Shown: positions 43,583 to 53,441 of the stretch, in pieces
How the letters are laid out: the number at the start of each line of letters is the position of its first letter
Position numbering within the stretch: the stretch's first letter is position 1
Assembly (NCBI RefSeq): GCF_003339505.1
Contig: NZ_QPIW01000001.1
Span: 620,001 to 684,000 of the forward strand
Length of the DNA: 64,000 nt
Source: Runella aurantiaca
Lineage (GTDB): Bacteria > Bacteroidota > Bacteroidia > Cytophagales > Spirosomataceae
Reading direction: 5' to 3'
Program-made: the position numbers and the translations under genes
The notes under the pieces: model-generated
The model's input: only the letters and a program-made list of their open reading frames with translations
The model's database searches: none
Told to the model about the DNA's origin: nothing

Positions 43583-44356
43583 ATGAAACGTTTATCATTA
43601 TTTTTGTTGGCCGCCTTCTCTGCCACGGCGCTTTACGCCCAAAAACAAGTCTCAGCCCGTGAAATTTTTCAAGCCATTGACAAACACCAGTCGGTTCAGT
43701 ACGACGGAGTGGTTATTACTGGAGATTTGGACTTTACGGAACTTTCTAACCGAAAAATCAAAAAAGAAAAAGGCTGGGAAGAGATAAAAACAACGGTAGA
43801 AGTGCCAGTGGTGTTTCGGAATTGCACGTTTAAAGGCGATGTAATTGCGTACAAACGCCTTGAAGAAAATGGCAGCCGCACCAAAATATTCAACATTGAA
43901 GTTAATAGTGACGGCGGCACTACGTACTCGGCTGATTTTCGTGAAAATGCCGTCTTTGAAAACTGTACTTTTGAAAACGGCAGTGAATTTAAGTATTCAA
44001 CTTTTTCAAAAGTGGCCAACTTCGCTGGTAGCAAATTTGCTGAGCAAGCCAATTTTAAATACGCCAGATTTCGGCAGGATGCCCTCTACACCAACATCCG
44101 ATTTGAAGACTACGCCAATTTTAAATACGCTGATTTTTCCCGCCGAGCCGATTTTCAGGAGGTACGTTTTCGCGATTATGCTGACTTCAAATACGCCGAA
44201 TTTGAGGAAAAAGTAAATTTCGCGGGCAGCCGTTTTCAGCGAAATGCCGATTTTAAATACGCAGACTTTAACGCGGGTGCTTCTTTCGACAAAACCGATT
44301 TTGACGGCAGCGTTGATTTTAAATATTCCAACGGTAAGCGCTACGTGTCCCGATAG
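43583..44356 (+). CDS. Secreted pentapeptide-like repeat protein with 11-residue period
   Basis: A 257-residue exported protein (signal LFLLAAFSATALYAQ). From about residue 115 to the C terminus it is made of about 12 tandem 11-residue units with the pattern A(D/N)FxxxxFxxx, for example ANFKYADFSRR, ADFQEVRFRDY, ADFKYAEFEEK, VNFAGSRFQRN, ADFKYADFNAG. Alternate units carry FKYA, giving a 22-residue higher period. This is a right-handed beta-helix type arrangement, close to pentapeptide families with F in place of L. The last unit is degenerate (VDFKYSNGKRY). Function is unknown; a solenoid for binding is likely. Confidence 0.9.
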   Translation: MKRLSLFLLAAFSATALYAQKQVSAREIFQAIDKHQSVQYDGVVITGDLDFTELSNRKIKKEKGWEEIKTTVEVPVVFRNCTFKGDVIAYKRLEENGSRTKIFNIEVNSDGGTTYSADFRENAVFENCTFENGSEFKYSTFSKVANFAGSKFAEQANFKYARFRQDALYTNIRFEDYANFKYADFSRRADFQEVRFRDYADFKYAEFEEKVNFAGSRFQRNADFKYADFNAGASFDKTDFDGSVDFKYSNGKRYVSR

Positions 44357-44384
44357 GTTTTTCCCATTTCTAATCTCTACTTTT

Positions 44385-44430
44385 CCTAAAAAGACGAAGC
44401 CTCCCCAACGAGAGGCTTCGTCTTTTTAGG
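44385..44430 (+). terminator. Strong bidirectional terminator
   Basis: 19-nt arms CCTAAAAAGACGAAGCCTC and GAGGCTTCGTCTTTTTAGG around CCCAACGA-like loop, 28 bp after the repeat-protein gene. Confidence 0.92.
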
Positions 44431-44589
44431 AGGTATTATGTGTTTTAGTCCCCAGGTTATTTCAATTCGTACCCTTATTTGTGCAACACAAACATCATTT
44501 TAGGGGTATTTGTGCCTATGAAGCTTGTACTCCCAAGCTGATTTCGTAAATTTGAAACTTTTATTTTGAAAATAACTACCCGGTGTAGG

Positions 44590-47151
44590 ATGTTAAGAGT
44601 TCGCAATTGCCTGAAAAAGAGTATAGTACGTTGTTGCCTGTTTTCTACATTTTTTCCTGTCTTTGCTATCATTCCCGTGTTTTCGCAAGTAGGAATTAGT
44701 TTCCCTACCTCGCGTCTTGTATTCCAACGTTCATCGAACAACTCAGCCACGTTTGTGGTCAGTGGTACGTACCAAGAGAGCATTCCCGATCAAGTCGAAG
44801 CCGCTTTGGTTCCTTTTGTGGCGGGACAGGGAACGGCGACCAACTGGCAAATTGTGGAGAAAGCCCCCGTAGGAGGCATTTATTCAGGGACCATTTCGGG
44901 CGGAGGCGGTTGGTATAAATTGAAAGTCAGAGTTATTAGAAATGGAAAAGTAACGGACAGTACCGAAGTAGAACGAATTGGGATTGGAGAAGTGTTTTTG
45001 ATTGCGGGACAATCAAACGCGCGCGGCATCCAAAACTACGGAGCACCTGCCGCCAACGACGATCGGGTGAGCTGTTTTAATTACCTCAATGCCTCATTTG
45101 ACCCCAATGAACTTCCCGAACCGACTTTTTCTCACTTAAATGCCGATAGTTATATTGCCCCGTATGGATACTCTGCGTGGTCTTGGGGCGTATTGGGAGA
45201 TTTATTGGTTAGTCGTTTCAATGTGCCTGTGCTATTTTATAATGTGGCTTTGGAGGGCACCACCAGCAGGTCATGGCGCGAAAGCTCGACTGGCTATGCT
45301 TCCAACCCCTACACGGGCGGAGTTTATATAAATCAGCTGCCTTATTCACAGTTTAAAGTGGTATTACGCCAATTTACCTCGCTTACGGGGGTGCGGGCGG
45401 TGTTGTGGCATCAGGGCGAATCAGATACACAATTCAACCTCTCGGAATCTGAAATAGTCTCAAATCTACAACAGGTAATTGGGCAAAGCCGCAACGATGC
45501 GGGTCAAAACATCAGCTGGGTAGTTTCGAAAGTTTCTTATAATATGTATGCTTCCAAGGCGGTAATTAATGCCCAGAACACCGTCATTAATTCTACTTCT
45601 AATGTATTTGAAGGACCCGCAACTGATAACATTCAGATTCCCCGGCCCGATGGAGTGCACATGCAGGGCAATGCCCTAACCACCCTTGCACAGCAGTGGA
45701 ACCAAAGCCTCAATTCCAATTTTTTTAACCAATCCAATCCCATCGCGCCTTTATTGTTGCCGGTTATTAAAGTAGCTTGTACCGATGATAGTCGGGTTAA
45801 GCTCATTGCGGAGGGAAATTTTACGGAAGTAAGCTGGAGTAACGGCGAACGAAACAATACAATATTGGCTAACAACGGCGTTTATCGGGTAAAAGTGAAG
45901 GATTCTTTTGGCCATTTTATGTACTCAAGCTCCGTCAGCGTGGGCGACAATACCCGCCGTGCGCTACCAAAACCATCGACTCCATCCATACTTACCAATG
46001 GTAATTTGGTGTTTTGCGAAGGAGGAAATGTCTCGTTTTCTACGCCGCAGGCAGCGGGTTACCGATGGAGCAATGGCGCAACTTCTCAAAGCATTGTCGT
46101 AGGGGATGGGGCAAACTATTCCGTTCAAATCAAGGATGATAAAGGCTGCTGGTCTGATTTTTCGGGCAGCGTAAAAGCGACCGTTAATCCCGTCCCGTCG
46201 ATTCCGTCGGTGACGGCCAAGGGACCATTGACTTTCTGTGCCGACCAAAGCGTAACGTTGGCCGTAGAGGAGAACAGCGTTGTTTCAACCAGTACGGTAT
46301 TGGAGTGGAACAGTGGACAAAAAACGGGTACCATTGTCATAAAACAACCAGGTGATTATGCGGTTCGGGCGGTCAATCAATACAATTGTGCTTCTGCCTA
46401 TTCCAAAACCTTGACGGTCACGGTCAATCCCTTACCTACCACCCCCACCATTTTAGCCGATGGTGTACTGCGTTTTTGTGAAGGAAGCAAGGTGACATTA
46501 TCGACAGATTCTTTTTTGTCAACCGTTTGGAATGAGCAATATTCAACCCAAAAACTGACAGTAACAACTTCTGGTCGTTACACTGCTCGAGTGACTGATA
46601 CATGGGGATGCAAATCGCTTCCTTCAAAAGAAGTTGCGGTAGAAGTAAATCCCGTGCCTGCCCGTCCAGTCATAACCAAAGCTGGGCCTTTTGCGATAGC
46701 GGCCGAAGGAGATTATCTGCCCAATATTAATTTTCGATGGAATCAAGAAGGAGGTTCGCAGAATACAGTGACTACCCAGAATATATTAAAGCCTTCGCAA
46801 ACAGGCAATTATACAGTTGTTGCTTTTTATGATTTAGATGCATCAAATACGTGTGCTTCCTTACCGTCTTTTGTGTACAGCTTTGTTTTTGATTTTGCAA
46901 ACAATGGATTGAGCGTGTATCCCAACCCGAGCCGTGATGGGGTCTTTTCCATTGAAACATATAAAGACGTTAAAAATGCCCGACTCCAATTGATCAACGC
47001 CGAGGGGAAACAGGTGTATGAGGAGTCTGTTCCTGAGTTGATTGGCCCTATGGCCCTCAAATTCCCTTCTTTGGCCCCGGGCATGTACTTCTTGAGGATA
47101 CAGGGCGAGAATCAGATTCCATTGACCAAAAAGCTCTGGTTTGTGCCCTAA
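44590..47151 (+). CDS. T9SS-sorted SGNH/sialate O-acetylesterase-like protein
   Basis: A secreted 853-residue protein. Signal peptide (about 10-33), an N-terminal beta domain, then a carbohydrate-esterase domain of SASA type with FLIAGQSNARG (about 138, GQSN with the active Ser), WHQGESD (about 277) and RPDGVHM (about 352, catalytic Asp and His). Four Ig-like repeat domains follow (about 400-760), each with a variant of VNPVPSIPSVTAKG and F C xxxxVTL..., and the C terminus is a T9SS type A sorting domain (SVYPNPSRDGVFSIE, GKQVYEES, LAPGMYFLRI). The ATG at 44590 was preferred over the TTG at 44566. The enzyme is thus exported through the outer membrane and attached to the surface. It probably deacetylates polysaccharides. 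Confidence 0.9.
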   Translation: MLRVRNCLKKSIVRCCLFSTFFPVFAIIPVFSQVGISFPTSRLVFQRSSNNSATFVVSGTYQESIPDQVEAALVPFVAGQGTATNWQIVEKAPVGGIYSGTISGGGGWYKLKVRVIRNGKVTDSTEVERIGIGEVFLIAGQSNARGIQNYGAPAANDDRVSCFNYLNASFDPNELPEPTFSHLNADSYIAPYGYSAWSWGVLGDLLVSRFNVPVLFYNVALEGTTSRSWRESSTGYASNPYTGGVYINQLPYSQFKVVLRQFTSLTGVRAVLWHQGESDTQFNLSESEIVSNLQQVIGQSRNDAGQNISWVVSKVSYNMYASKAVINAQNTVINSTSNVFEGPATDNIQIPRPDGVHMQGNALTTLAQQWNQSLNSNFFNQSNPIAPLLLPVIKVACTDDSRVKLIAEGNFTEVSWSNGERNNTILANNGVYRVKVKDSFGHFMYSSSVSVGDNTRRALPKPSTPSILTNGNLVFCEGGNVSFSTPQAAGYRWSNGATSQSIVVGDGANYSVQIKDDKGCWSDFSGSVKATVNPVPSIPSVTAKGPLTFCADQSVTLAVEENSVVSTSTVLEWNSGQKTGTIVIKQPGDYAVRAVNQYNCASAYSKTLTVTVNPLPTTPTILADGVLRFCEGSKVTLSTDSFLSTVWNEQYSTQKLTVTTSGRYTARVTDTWGCKSLPSKEVAVEVNPVPARPVITKAGPFAIAAEGDYLPNINFRWNQEGGSQNTVTTQNILKPSQTGNYTVVAFYDLDASNTCASLPSFVYSFVFDFANNGLSVYPNPSRDGVFSIETYKDVKNARLQLINAEGKQVYEESVPELIGPMALKFPSLAPGMYFLRIQGENQIPLTKKLWFVP

Positions 47152-47306
47152 TCCTTGGCATGAAAATTGACAAAGAATCAATCAGCAGTTGGATTGTTTA
47201 GGTAAATGATGTTATTTTGCGGGTCAATTTTCGGGAAGCATTCATTTCCTAAATGACAACTTAACTATAACAATTAACTTTTAACTCAAATAACGCGCAC
47301 GCAACT

Positions 47307-49418
47307 ATGGCGTTAATCAACAAAATCAGGGAACGATCAGGTGTAGCCGTTTTGATCATTGCCGTTAGTTTAATCCTCTTTATTGTTGGAGGTGACATTT
47401 TAGGAGCCCAAAGTATGTTTGGGGGCAACAGTCAAGCAGTAGGTGAAATTGCAGGAGAAACCATCGACTACAAAGATTTTCAACTCAAATTAGACCAAGC
47501 CCGTCAGGCTTTTGAAGCACAGAGCGGTCGCGCAGCTTCTGAAGCCGAACAACAATCACTGCGGGAACAGGTATGGAATCAATACATTGTTGATTTTGCG
47601 TACAAAAAAGAGTACGATGAATTGGGATTAAAAGTAAGCAATGATGAACTGGTAGATATGGTTCAGGGAAACAACGTAAGTCCCGCCATCCAACAGTCAT
47701 TCACCAATCCGCAAACGGGTGTTTTTGACAAAACATCGGTCATCAGTTATTTGAAAAACCTTAAAAATTTGCCTCCTGAGCAACAACAGGCGTGGCAAAA
47801 TTTTGAAAAAAGCCTAGCCCAAGACCGTGTTCGTCAAAAATATGAAAACCTGTTTCGCGTAGGAACTTACGTAACGCGCGCCGAAGCTGAAAAAGAATAC
47901 CAAGCTCAAACTACCAAAGCAACGCTGAAGTATTTGTTTGTACCGTTTTATTCAGTAACTGATACAACCGTGAAAGTGACGGATACACAATTGGAAGATT
48001 ATCTTGCCAAGCACAAAGATGAATACAAAGGCTTCGATTCACGCACGATTCAATACGTAACGTTTCCGATTGTTCCTACCAAAGACGACAGTACGGAGTT
48101 ATACAATAGAATTAAGGAATTGGCGCGTGGTTTAGCTACTGCTCCCAATGACTCTACTTACGCCCGCATCAACTCTGACGTTCCTACAAAATTATATTGG
48201 TCGCTTTCTGAAATGACCGATCAATTGAAAGGCGCCGTTAAGAGCTTTATTCCTGGAAGTGTAAACGGTCCTTATCGCGAAGGAAATACTTACTTTATCT
48301 ATAAGTACGGCGGTACAAAATTGGATACTGCCTACACCGCAAAAGCAAGTCACATTTTGATTCGTGCCCAAGGTACAAGCGATTCGGCGAAAGCAGAAGC
48401 ACGTACAAAAGCCGCTGATTTGTTGAAGCAATTGCAAGGAGGAGCTAATTTTGAACAATTGGCCGCGGCCAATAGCGCTGACCAAAGCTCAGCCCAGCGC
48501 GGTGGAGACCTCGGTTACTTCCGTCAAGGAGCCATGGTGAAACCATTTAGCGATGCAGTGTTCTCAATGAGTGGTACTGGCCTGATTGGACGATTGGTAG
48601 AAACCGATTTTGGATTCCACATTATTAAGGTAACGGAACCCAAAACCAATGTGTTGTACAAAATCGCGGCCATTGGCAAAACCATGACTCCTAGCCAAAC
48701 CACGAGAGATGCAATCTATGCTAAAGCAGACCAGTTCTCGATTGAGTCAAAATCAAAAGCGGCCTTTGACGAGTCGGTGAAGAAAGAGAAGTCATTGATT
48801 GTACAGACAGCTAACCGTATTCCAGAGTCGGCAACTAACATCAACACCATGCAAAATGCGCGTGAGATTGTACGTTGGGCGTTCAACGATGATACCAACG
48901 AAAATCAGGCATCTCCTGTTTTTGAAACAGATGAGCAATATGTTGTGGCCATTTTGACTGGAAAGTCAGACAAAGACAGCCCAACAATTAACGATTTCCG
49001 TGACGAATTGACGCTGAAAGTACGTAATCAAATCAAAGCGGAGCAAATCACTAAAAAATTGAGTGGTATTCAAGCCCCAACGCTTGAAGCCATTGCTCAA
49101 AAATACGGCGCAGGTGCCTTGGTTGAAAACGCCAATGATATTTCGCTGGCCACGGGCTTCCTGACCAGTGCGGGCCTTGACCCAATCGCATTAGGAAAAG
49201 GTTTTGGATTGAAACCTGGCAAAAAAACGAAAGTATTTACGGGCGAAAATGGCGTATTTATCATGGAGCAAGTTTCTAGCACTCCAGCGCCTGCCATCGG
49301 GGATTACTCAATGTATAAAGCCAATCTACAATCGAAAAGTTTCCAGGCGAGTTTCTTAGTAAACGAAGCCGTTCGTGAAAATGCCAAAGTGGTTGATAAC
49401 CGCGCTAAATTCTTTTAG
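47307..49418 (+). CDS. PpiD/SurA-like peptidylprolyl isomerase, membrane anchored
   Basis: A periplasmic foldase of 703 residues. A single N-terminal transmembrane helix (GVAVLIIAVSLILFIVGGDIL, about 12-32) is followed by a SurA-N-like chaperone region (about 55-240) and one parvulin domain (about 345-450; ASHILIRAQG, GGDLGYFRQGAMVKPF, ETDFGFHIIKV). The C-terminal part (about 520-703) is a further chaperone-like region. The length fits the PpiD group of Bacteroidota. It assists folding of outer membrane proteins, a role that fits the many barrels encoded here. The gene stands alone and ends in a terminator. Confidence 0.94.
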   Translation: MALINKIRERSGVAVLIIAVSLILFIVGGDILGAQSMFGGNSQAVGEIAGETIDYKDFQLKLDQARQAFEAQSGRAASEAEQQSLREQVWNQYIVDFAYKKEYDELGLKVSNDELVDMVQGNNVSPAIQQSFTNPQTGVFDKTSVISYLKNLKNLPPEQQQAWQNFEKSLAQDRVRQKYENLFRVGTYVTRAEAEKEYQAQTTKATLKYLFVPFYSVTDTTVKVTDTQLEDYLAKHKDEYKGFDSRTIQYVTFPIVPTKDDSTELYNRIKELARGLATAPNDSTYARINSDVPTKLYWSLSEMTDQLKGAVKSFIPGSVNGPYREGNTYFIYKYGGTKLDTAYTAKASHILIRAQGTSDSAKAEARTKAADLLKQLQGGANFEQLAAANSADQSSAQRGGDLGYFRQGAMVKPFSDAVFSMSGTGLIGRLVETDFGFHIIKVTEPKTNVLYKIAAIGKTMTPSQTTRDAIYAKADQFSIESKSKAAFDESVKKEKSLIVQTANRIPESATNINTMQNAREIVRWAFNDDTNENQASPVFETDEQYVVAILTGKSDKDSPTINDFRDELTLKVRNQIKAEQITKKLSGIQAPTLEAIAQKYGAGALVENANDISLATGFLTSAGLDPIALGKGFGLKPGKKTKVFTGENGVFIMEQVSSTPAPAIGDYSMYKANLQSKSFQASFLVNEAVRENAKVVDNRAKFF

Positions 49419-49436
49419 TAGGACATTTTTATTCAT

Positions 49437-49475
49437 ACACGCAAGCCTGTCAAGTCATTTGACAGGCTTGCGTGT
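49437..49475. terminator. Bidirectional terminator between convergent genes
   Basis: 17-bp perfect stem (49437-49453 with 49459-49475) with loop GTCAT, placed 18 bp from each of the two convergent genes. Confidence 0.9.
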
Positions 49476-49492
49476 TTATAAGTAGCTATGAT

Positions 49493-52285
49493 TTATTTCT
49501 GTGAACTGGTAGCAGAAGGAGTGATGGGCCTGCATCCCGCAATTTGTACTTGAAATGTACTTCCCTGTTCGGCTTTGAAGCCCGCATTGAGATAAACAGC
49601 GTTTCCTGCTTGGTAGGCCACTGTGGCACCCGACGCAATCGTATTGACGGCCGTAATCGACTCAGAAGCTTCTAAAGATACACTTTGACCGTTGGTGATT
49701 GGACTATTAAGGGCATACTGCGTTGGGCAAACAACTTCGAAGGTCTGTTCAACAAATTTCCCATTTTTTGAATAACTTCCTTTAAAAAAGGCTCTTATTC
49801 TGACTGTTCCTCCCTGCCCGGTGAGCGTTACGGTGTTGCCAGAAAGGGTTGCGGGGCCCGAAATAAGCAGGTACTCGATGGTTTCGTTGGTAGGGCTGCT
49901 GCTTGCCGAAAGTATGAATGGAGGCGAAGAGGCCGCTTTTGTACCAATGCTCGTAAATTGAATGGAATAAGGTGTAATGCTTCTATTTACCTCAAAAGTT
50001 TGCTCCACAGGTATGGCGGGTCGATAATTGGCATCTCCGTGTTGCACGGCCCTAACGGTCACTTGGCCAGGCGCTCCCGTGAGCGTCAAAATGTTGCCGA
50101 TAATGTAAGCGGGTCCTGAACTACTAAAAAAATGGATGGGGCTGAGGCCTGAGCTTGTCGTAGCCGATAATGAGACATTGCTGCTTGTGTTGAGGCTTAT
50201 TGATTGATCATCAATGTCGGTGAAGCTAATGATTTGAGGCATGCCCGCACAGTTGACGGGAATATCTTTATGATAGTTAGTAGATAAACCATCGGGATCA
50301 GTAACGGTTAAATAAATTCGGTAGAAATAAGTGGCATCTCCGACCTCACATGGGGTGCCATCGAGTACAGTATTGATTGCATTTCCAACTTGAGTGGGGT
50401 TTCGGTGCTCGTGCCCGTTGTGGACCAACGCAACCGTCCAACTCAGCTGGAGGCTATCCGTGGGGCTTTGCCCATCAGAAACCACTGCCGATAAAGTCAA
50501 AGGGTAGTCTACCGACGCAGAAACCCCGCTGATGGTATCAAGGCTAATGCTATTGATGACTGGCGGAGTACTGTTGACATAGATGTAGGTAGAGTCGCTG
50601 CTGCTGAGTCCCGTGCCATTTGTATCTCTCACGGTTAATTTTACTTTGTATTTCTGTCGTCCGTTGGTGGGAGGATTAAATAAATAATGCGGCGCCAATC
50701 CCGTGCTGAAGGGGGGCGCGTCGTTGATGCGCCATTCGTAGGTAAGGGAAGTCCCTTCGGGGTCATAGGATTTTAAAGCAGTAAACGCAACGGGCAAAGG
50801 CGCTAAACCGCTGTTGACATCGGTCTCAATCTTGGCTACGGGTGGGAGGTTTGAGGAGCTATAATGCAGCTTTCTGACTTCGTCGCAGGGGTTGGTGCTT
50901 TCAGATACCCCGGTAATATAATAGATACTTTCGTCTACCTCGTTATAGGCCAAATGAACTATTTTTTGGGAAGCGGTCATAAAGTGGCTAATGCTGACGG
51001 GGTCATGGTTGGCATTCAGTTTTAATACTCGTATCCATTTTCCATCGTAATCGGCCATAAACAAGGCATTTTGGTAATCGGCTGGATATTTAGTGCCCGT
51101 GTAGAAGACGCCCCCCATGGTGGAGGCTCCCGAAAAAGTAGGGCCGGTGTAGGGAAACTGTGCCGAGCCTATCTGAACTTTAGTCGTTTGATTAAGATAC
51201 ACATTGGCGTCGGTTGTGAGCGAGCGGTATTCCAAAATCGGCTTTCGGTGCGTGGTAGGAGCGTAGTTAGGGTCGTTCCAAGGGGTATTTATCCGCTCTA
51301 GTCCTTCATAAAGCGGCCATCCAAAGTTTTGGTTCGGGGCCGTTACGGTATTAATTTCTTCCCTTGAAAAATTACCCACATCTCCTACGACCAGCACACC
51401 GGGGTCGCCGTCTTCTGGATTGTGACTACCAGAATTGGGGACCAATGTCATCCGGAAAGGATTCCGTAATCCTTTTGCCCACATTCTTGAGATGGCGGCT
51501 CGTGGGGTACTTGGGTTATACAATGGATTGGAAGGAATGCCGTTGCCTGTTTCGGGGTCAATTCGTAAGATTTTTCCGTTGTGGGAATTGTCAACCTGAG
51601 AGCGATAGGCACCAATATTGTGGGCTTGGGTAATCACCCCCGCATCAATGGCTTGTTGGTAGTTGCCTTCGTTTCCTCGGTCATATACTCCAGCGAAGGC
51701 ACCGTCGCCTGTCGAAATCATCAGGGTGCCGTCCTCACCAAAAACCATACAACCCCCTCCGTGGTTATTCCAAATGATGGGAATGCCATCGGAAGGAGTT
51801 GTGCCTAGAAGCACCACACGACTGTTGTTGACAAGTGCCGTAAAGCTCGGGGCGGCGTTGATATTGGCTTTGTAGCGCGTTATGCGAACGATTGAACCTG
51901 TTTGGTCGGAGCCATCATTTCCGTTCATTCCCGTTAATAAATAAGTTCGGTTGACGGCATACATTAAATATAGATAACCGTTGGTGAGGAAGTCAGGATG
52001 GAGAACGACCGAAACGAGTCCTAAGTCGTTGTTACTCAGTACTTCATAGTTGATGTCGAGTAGCAGGTATTTTTGGGCGTTTCCGTTGGCATCGAAGCGT
52101 ATGGCCCAAACTTTTCCGTTTTTTTCCCAAGTGTACATTTGCCCCACTTGATCAAAAACCACTCCTACCATTCCTACAAGGTCGCCGTTGGCGCCTTTCA
52201 CTTTCAGTTGACTTTGAAACCCAGAGGGTTGACTGTGGACGGTGGTAATAAAAGCAAAAAAACAAAGAAATAAAGCAATTCTCAT
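49493..52285 (-). CDS. Sorbosone-dehydrogenase-like propeller protein with PKD and C-terminal sorting domain
   Basis: A secreted 930-residue protein. After the signal peptide (LFLCFFAFITTVHSQ) a six-bladed PQQ-sugar-dehydrogenase-like propeller spans about 20-470 (VVLHPDFLTNGYLYLMYAV, GMVGVVFD, DGTLMISTGDGAF, NHNGKILRIDPETG, FRMTLVPNSG, GDVGNFSREEINTV). A PKD domain (about 478-575; FTALKSYDPEGTSLTYEW) and beta domains follow, two of which share the pattern I(T/S)F...QSISLNTSS / ISFTDIDDQ. The last 65 residues (SVSLEASESITAVNTIASG, YQAGNAVYLNAGFKAEQGST, QIAGC) match the 3-coathanger stack/GC-type C-terminal domain seen on T9SS-sorted proteins. The substrate is not evident. Confidence 0.9.
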   Translation of the reverse strand: MRIALFLCFFAFITTVHSQPSGFQSQLKVKGANGDLVGMVGVVFDQVGQMYTWEKNGKVWAIRFDANGNAQKYLLLDINYEVLSNNDLGLVSVVLHPDFLTNGYLYLMYAVNRTYLLTGMNGNDGSDQTGSIVRITRYKANINAAPSFTALVNNSRVVLLGTTPSDGIPIIWNNHGGGCMVFGEDGTLMISTGDGAFAGVYDRGNEGNYQQAIDAGVITQAHNIGAYRSQVDNSHNGKILRIDPETGNGIPSNPLYNPSTPRAAISRMWAKGLRNPFRMTLVPNSGSHNPEDGDPGVLVVGDVGNFSREEINTVTAPNQNFGWPLYEGLERINTPWNDPNYAPTTHRKPILEYRSLTTDANVYLNQTTKVQIGSAQFPYTGPTFSGASTMGGVFYTGTKYPADYQNALFMADYDGKWIRVLKLNANHDPVSISHFMTASQKIVHLAYNEVDESIYYITGVSESTNPCDEVRKLHYSSSNLPPVAKIETDVNSGLAPLPVAFTALKSYDPEGTSLTYEWRINDAPPFSTGLAPHYLFNPPTNGRQKYKVKLTVRDTNGTGLSSSDSTYIYVNSTPPVINSISLDTISGVSASVDYPLTLSAVVSDGQSPTDSLQLSWTVALVHNGHEHRNPTQVGNAINTVLDGTPCEVGDATYFYRIYLTVTDPDGLSTNYHKDIPVNCAGMPQIISFTDIDDQSISLNTSSNVSLSATTSSGLSPIHFFSSSGPAYIIGNILTLTGAPGQVTVRAVQHGDANYRPAIPVEQTFEVNRSITPYSIQFTSIGTKAASSPPFILSASSSPTNETIEYLLISGPATLSGNTVTLTGQGGTVRIRAFFKGSYSKNGKFVEQTFEVVCPTQYALNSPITNGQSVSLEASESITAVNTIASGATVAYQAGNAVYLNAGFKAEQGSTFQVQIAGCRPITPSATSSQK

Positions 52286-52452
52286 GGTTGAGTGTTATTG
52301 GTAATGAAGATAACCGGACAGATAAACCCGTTGGGATTTTCAAACGGCAAAATATTAGAAAAAAATGGTACACTCAAACCTACGGAAATTAAACGAAAAA
52401 GTATTTTAATACGTAAGAAGAGGCTATTGCCCTCCCAGAAGGCAAACAAAAA

Positions 52453-52470
52453 CCCCGCACGGTGGCGGGG
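52453..52470 (-). terminator. Terminator after the Hint-domain gene region / before it on the minus strand
   Basis: Stem CCCCGC/GCGGGG with T-run on the minus strand at 52447-52452. It lies 32 bp after the stop of the gene at 52502-53431 on the minus strand. Confidence 0.75.
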
Positions 52471-52501
52471 CTTGCATTTATAATAGAAGGGTTTAGTGTA
52501 A

Positions 52502-53431
52502 TCAGTTTTTATCGAGTGCAATGATACTTTCGGTTTCATACGTCCCGCTTTCAGTACGTAAATTGTAGACGTGAGTTACGGTACGCACTGCGTGTTGAAT
52601 AACGCTAATTTCGGCCGTCACAAAACGCCCCGACACGGCATCCCTCACAAAAACCCAATCACCAACTTGGAGTTGGCTGATTTTTTTTCGACCCGTTAAG
52701 GTAAGAAACGGGTGTGTGGCGGTTGCTTCAAGTGCAATCAAACCATCGCGCACTTTGGCACTTACCCATGCTTGTCCGTGCGGCTTGATGAGCAGTCGAG
52801 TGAGTTGAAAACTGCCTTCGTGCGTTTCAACGCGGGTTACTTTTCCTTGAAAAATACCCGATAACATATCACCTTCCGCAATTGAGGAGATAGGCTTTTC
52901 GCTCCCATCGGCTAAATTGACGAAGGTTTCGGCGGGAAAACAAAAATCGTTGGGGTCTTTCTCTTCGGTCGAAGTGGAGTCAGAAGCATTTTCGGTTTTG
53001 AGTTGAGACAACATGTAGGCTACACAAACCGCAAAGCCATTTGCCAGGGTATTTCCAACCTTTAAATCGCTCATGTATTGATTCCAAACCTCTTTGGGGG
53101 CAAGCTGATTGGGGATGTACAATTTGATTTGCTTACCTTGGGCGCTAAAAACGGCTAATGTCCCAATCCCGTTCATGGCGGCTCCTTCCGAAATTTTATA
53201 CAGATAAATTTTTCGGTCGATACCGTCTTTTAAATTGAATTCAAACAGTCCGTCGGCTCCTTCGGGGCGGTCAAAAACGTAGCCTTTTTCGCGGATGTAC
53301 GTATGTTTCTCCACACTTTTAAGGGGAAGTGCTTTGACTTTGGCGTATTCGTCCAGCGTAATGGCGCGCATGTTGCTTTGGGCAAATACACTTGTACAAG
53401 CCGCCAGGTATAAAATAATAATAAATTTCAT
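52502..53431 (-). CDS. Secreted protein ending in a Hint domain
   Basis: A 309-residue exported protein. The signal peptide is about 1-18 (MKFIIILYLAACTSVFAQ); the ATG at 53431 was preferred over an upstream frame start at 53461 because the signal then lies at the N terminus. Residues 19-160 are a domain I do not recognise. From Cys164 (CFPAETFVNLADGSEK) to the end runs a Hint (hedgehog/intein) fold with the block-B TATHPF (His240), GDWVFVRDA and HVYNLRTESGTYET. The protein ends DKN, so there is no extein or toxin after it. Autocleavage at Cys164 would split off the Hint part. It lies 10 bp after the aminotransferase gene and is probably co-transcribed. Confidence 0.88.
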   Translation of the reverse strand: MKFIIILYLAACTSVFAQSNMRAITLDEYAKVKALPLKSVEKHTYIREKGYVFDRPEGADGLFEFNLKDGIDRKIYLYKISEGAAMNGIGTLAVFSAQGKQIKLYIPNQLAPKEVWNQYMSDLKVGNTLANGFAVCVAYMLSQLKTENASDSTSTEEKDPNDFCFPAETFVNLADGSEKPISSIAEGDMLSGIFQGKVTRVETHEGSFQLTRLLIKPHGQAWVSAKVRDGLIALEATATHPFLTLTGRKKISQLQVGDWVFVRDAVSGRFVTAEISVIQHAVRTVTHVYNLRTESGTYETESIIALDKN

Positions 53432-53441
53432 CGCAGAGGGA

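Noticed and set aside
44000-44340. Regular DNA periodicity that could suggest a CRISPR or minisatellite
   Set aside because: It is the codon-level trace of an 11-residue protein repeat within an open reading frame; there are no identical repeats with unique spacers.
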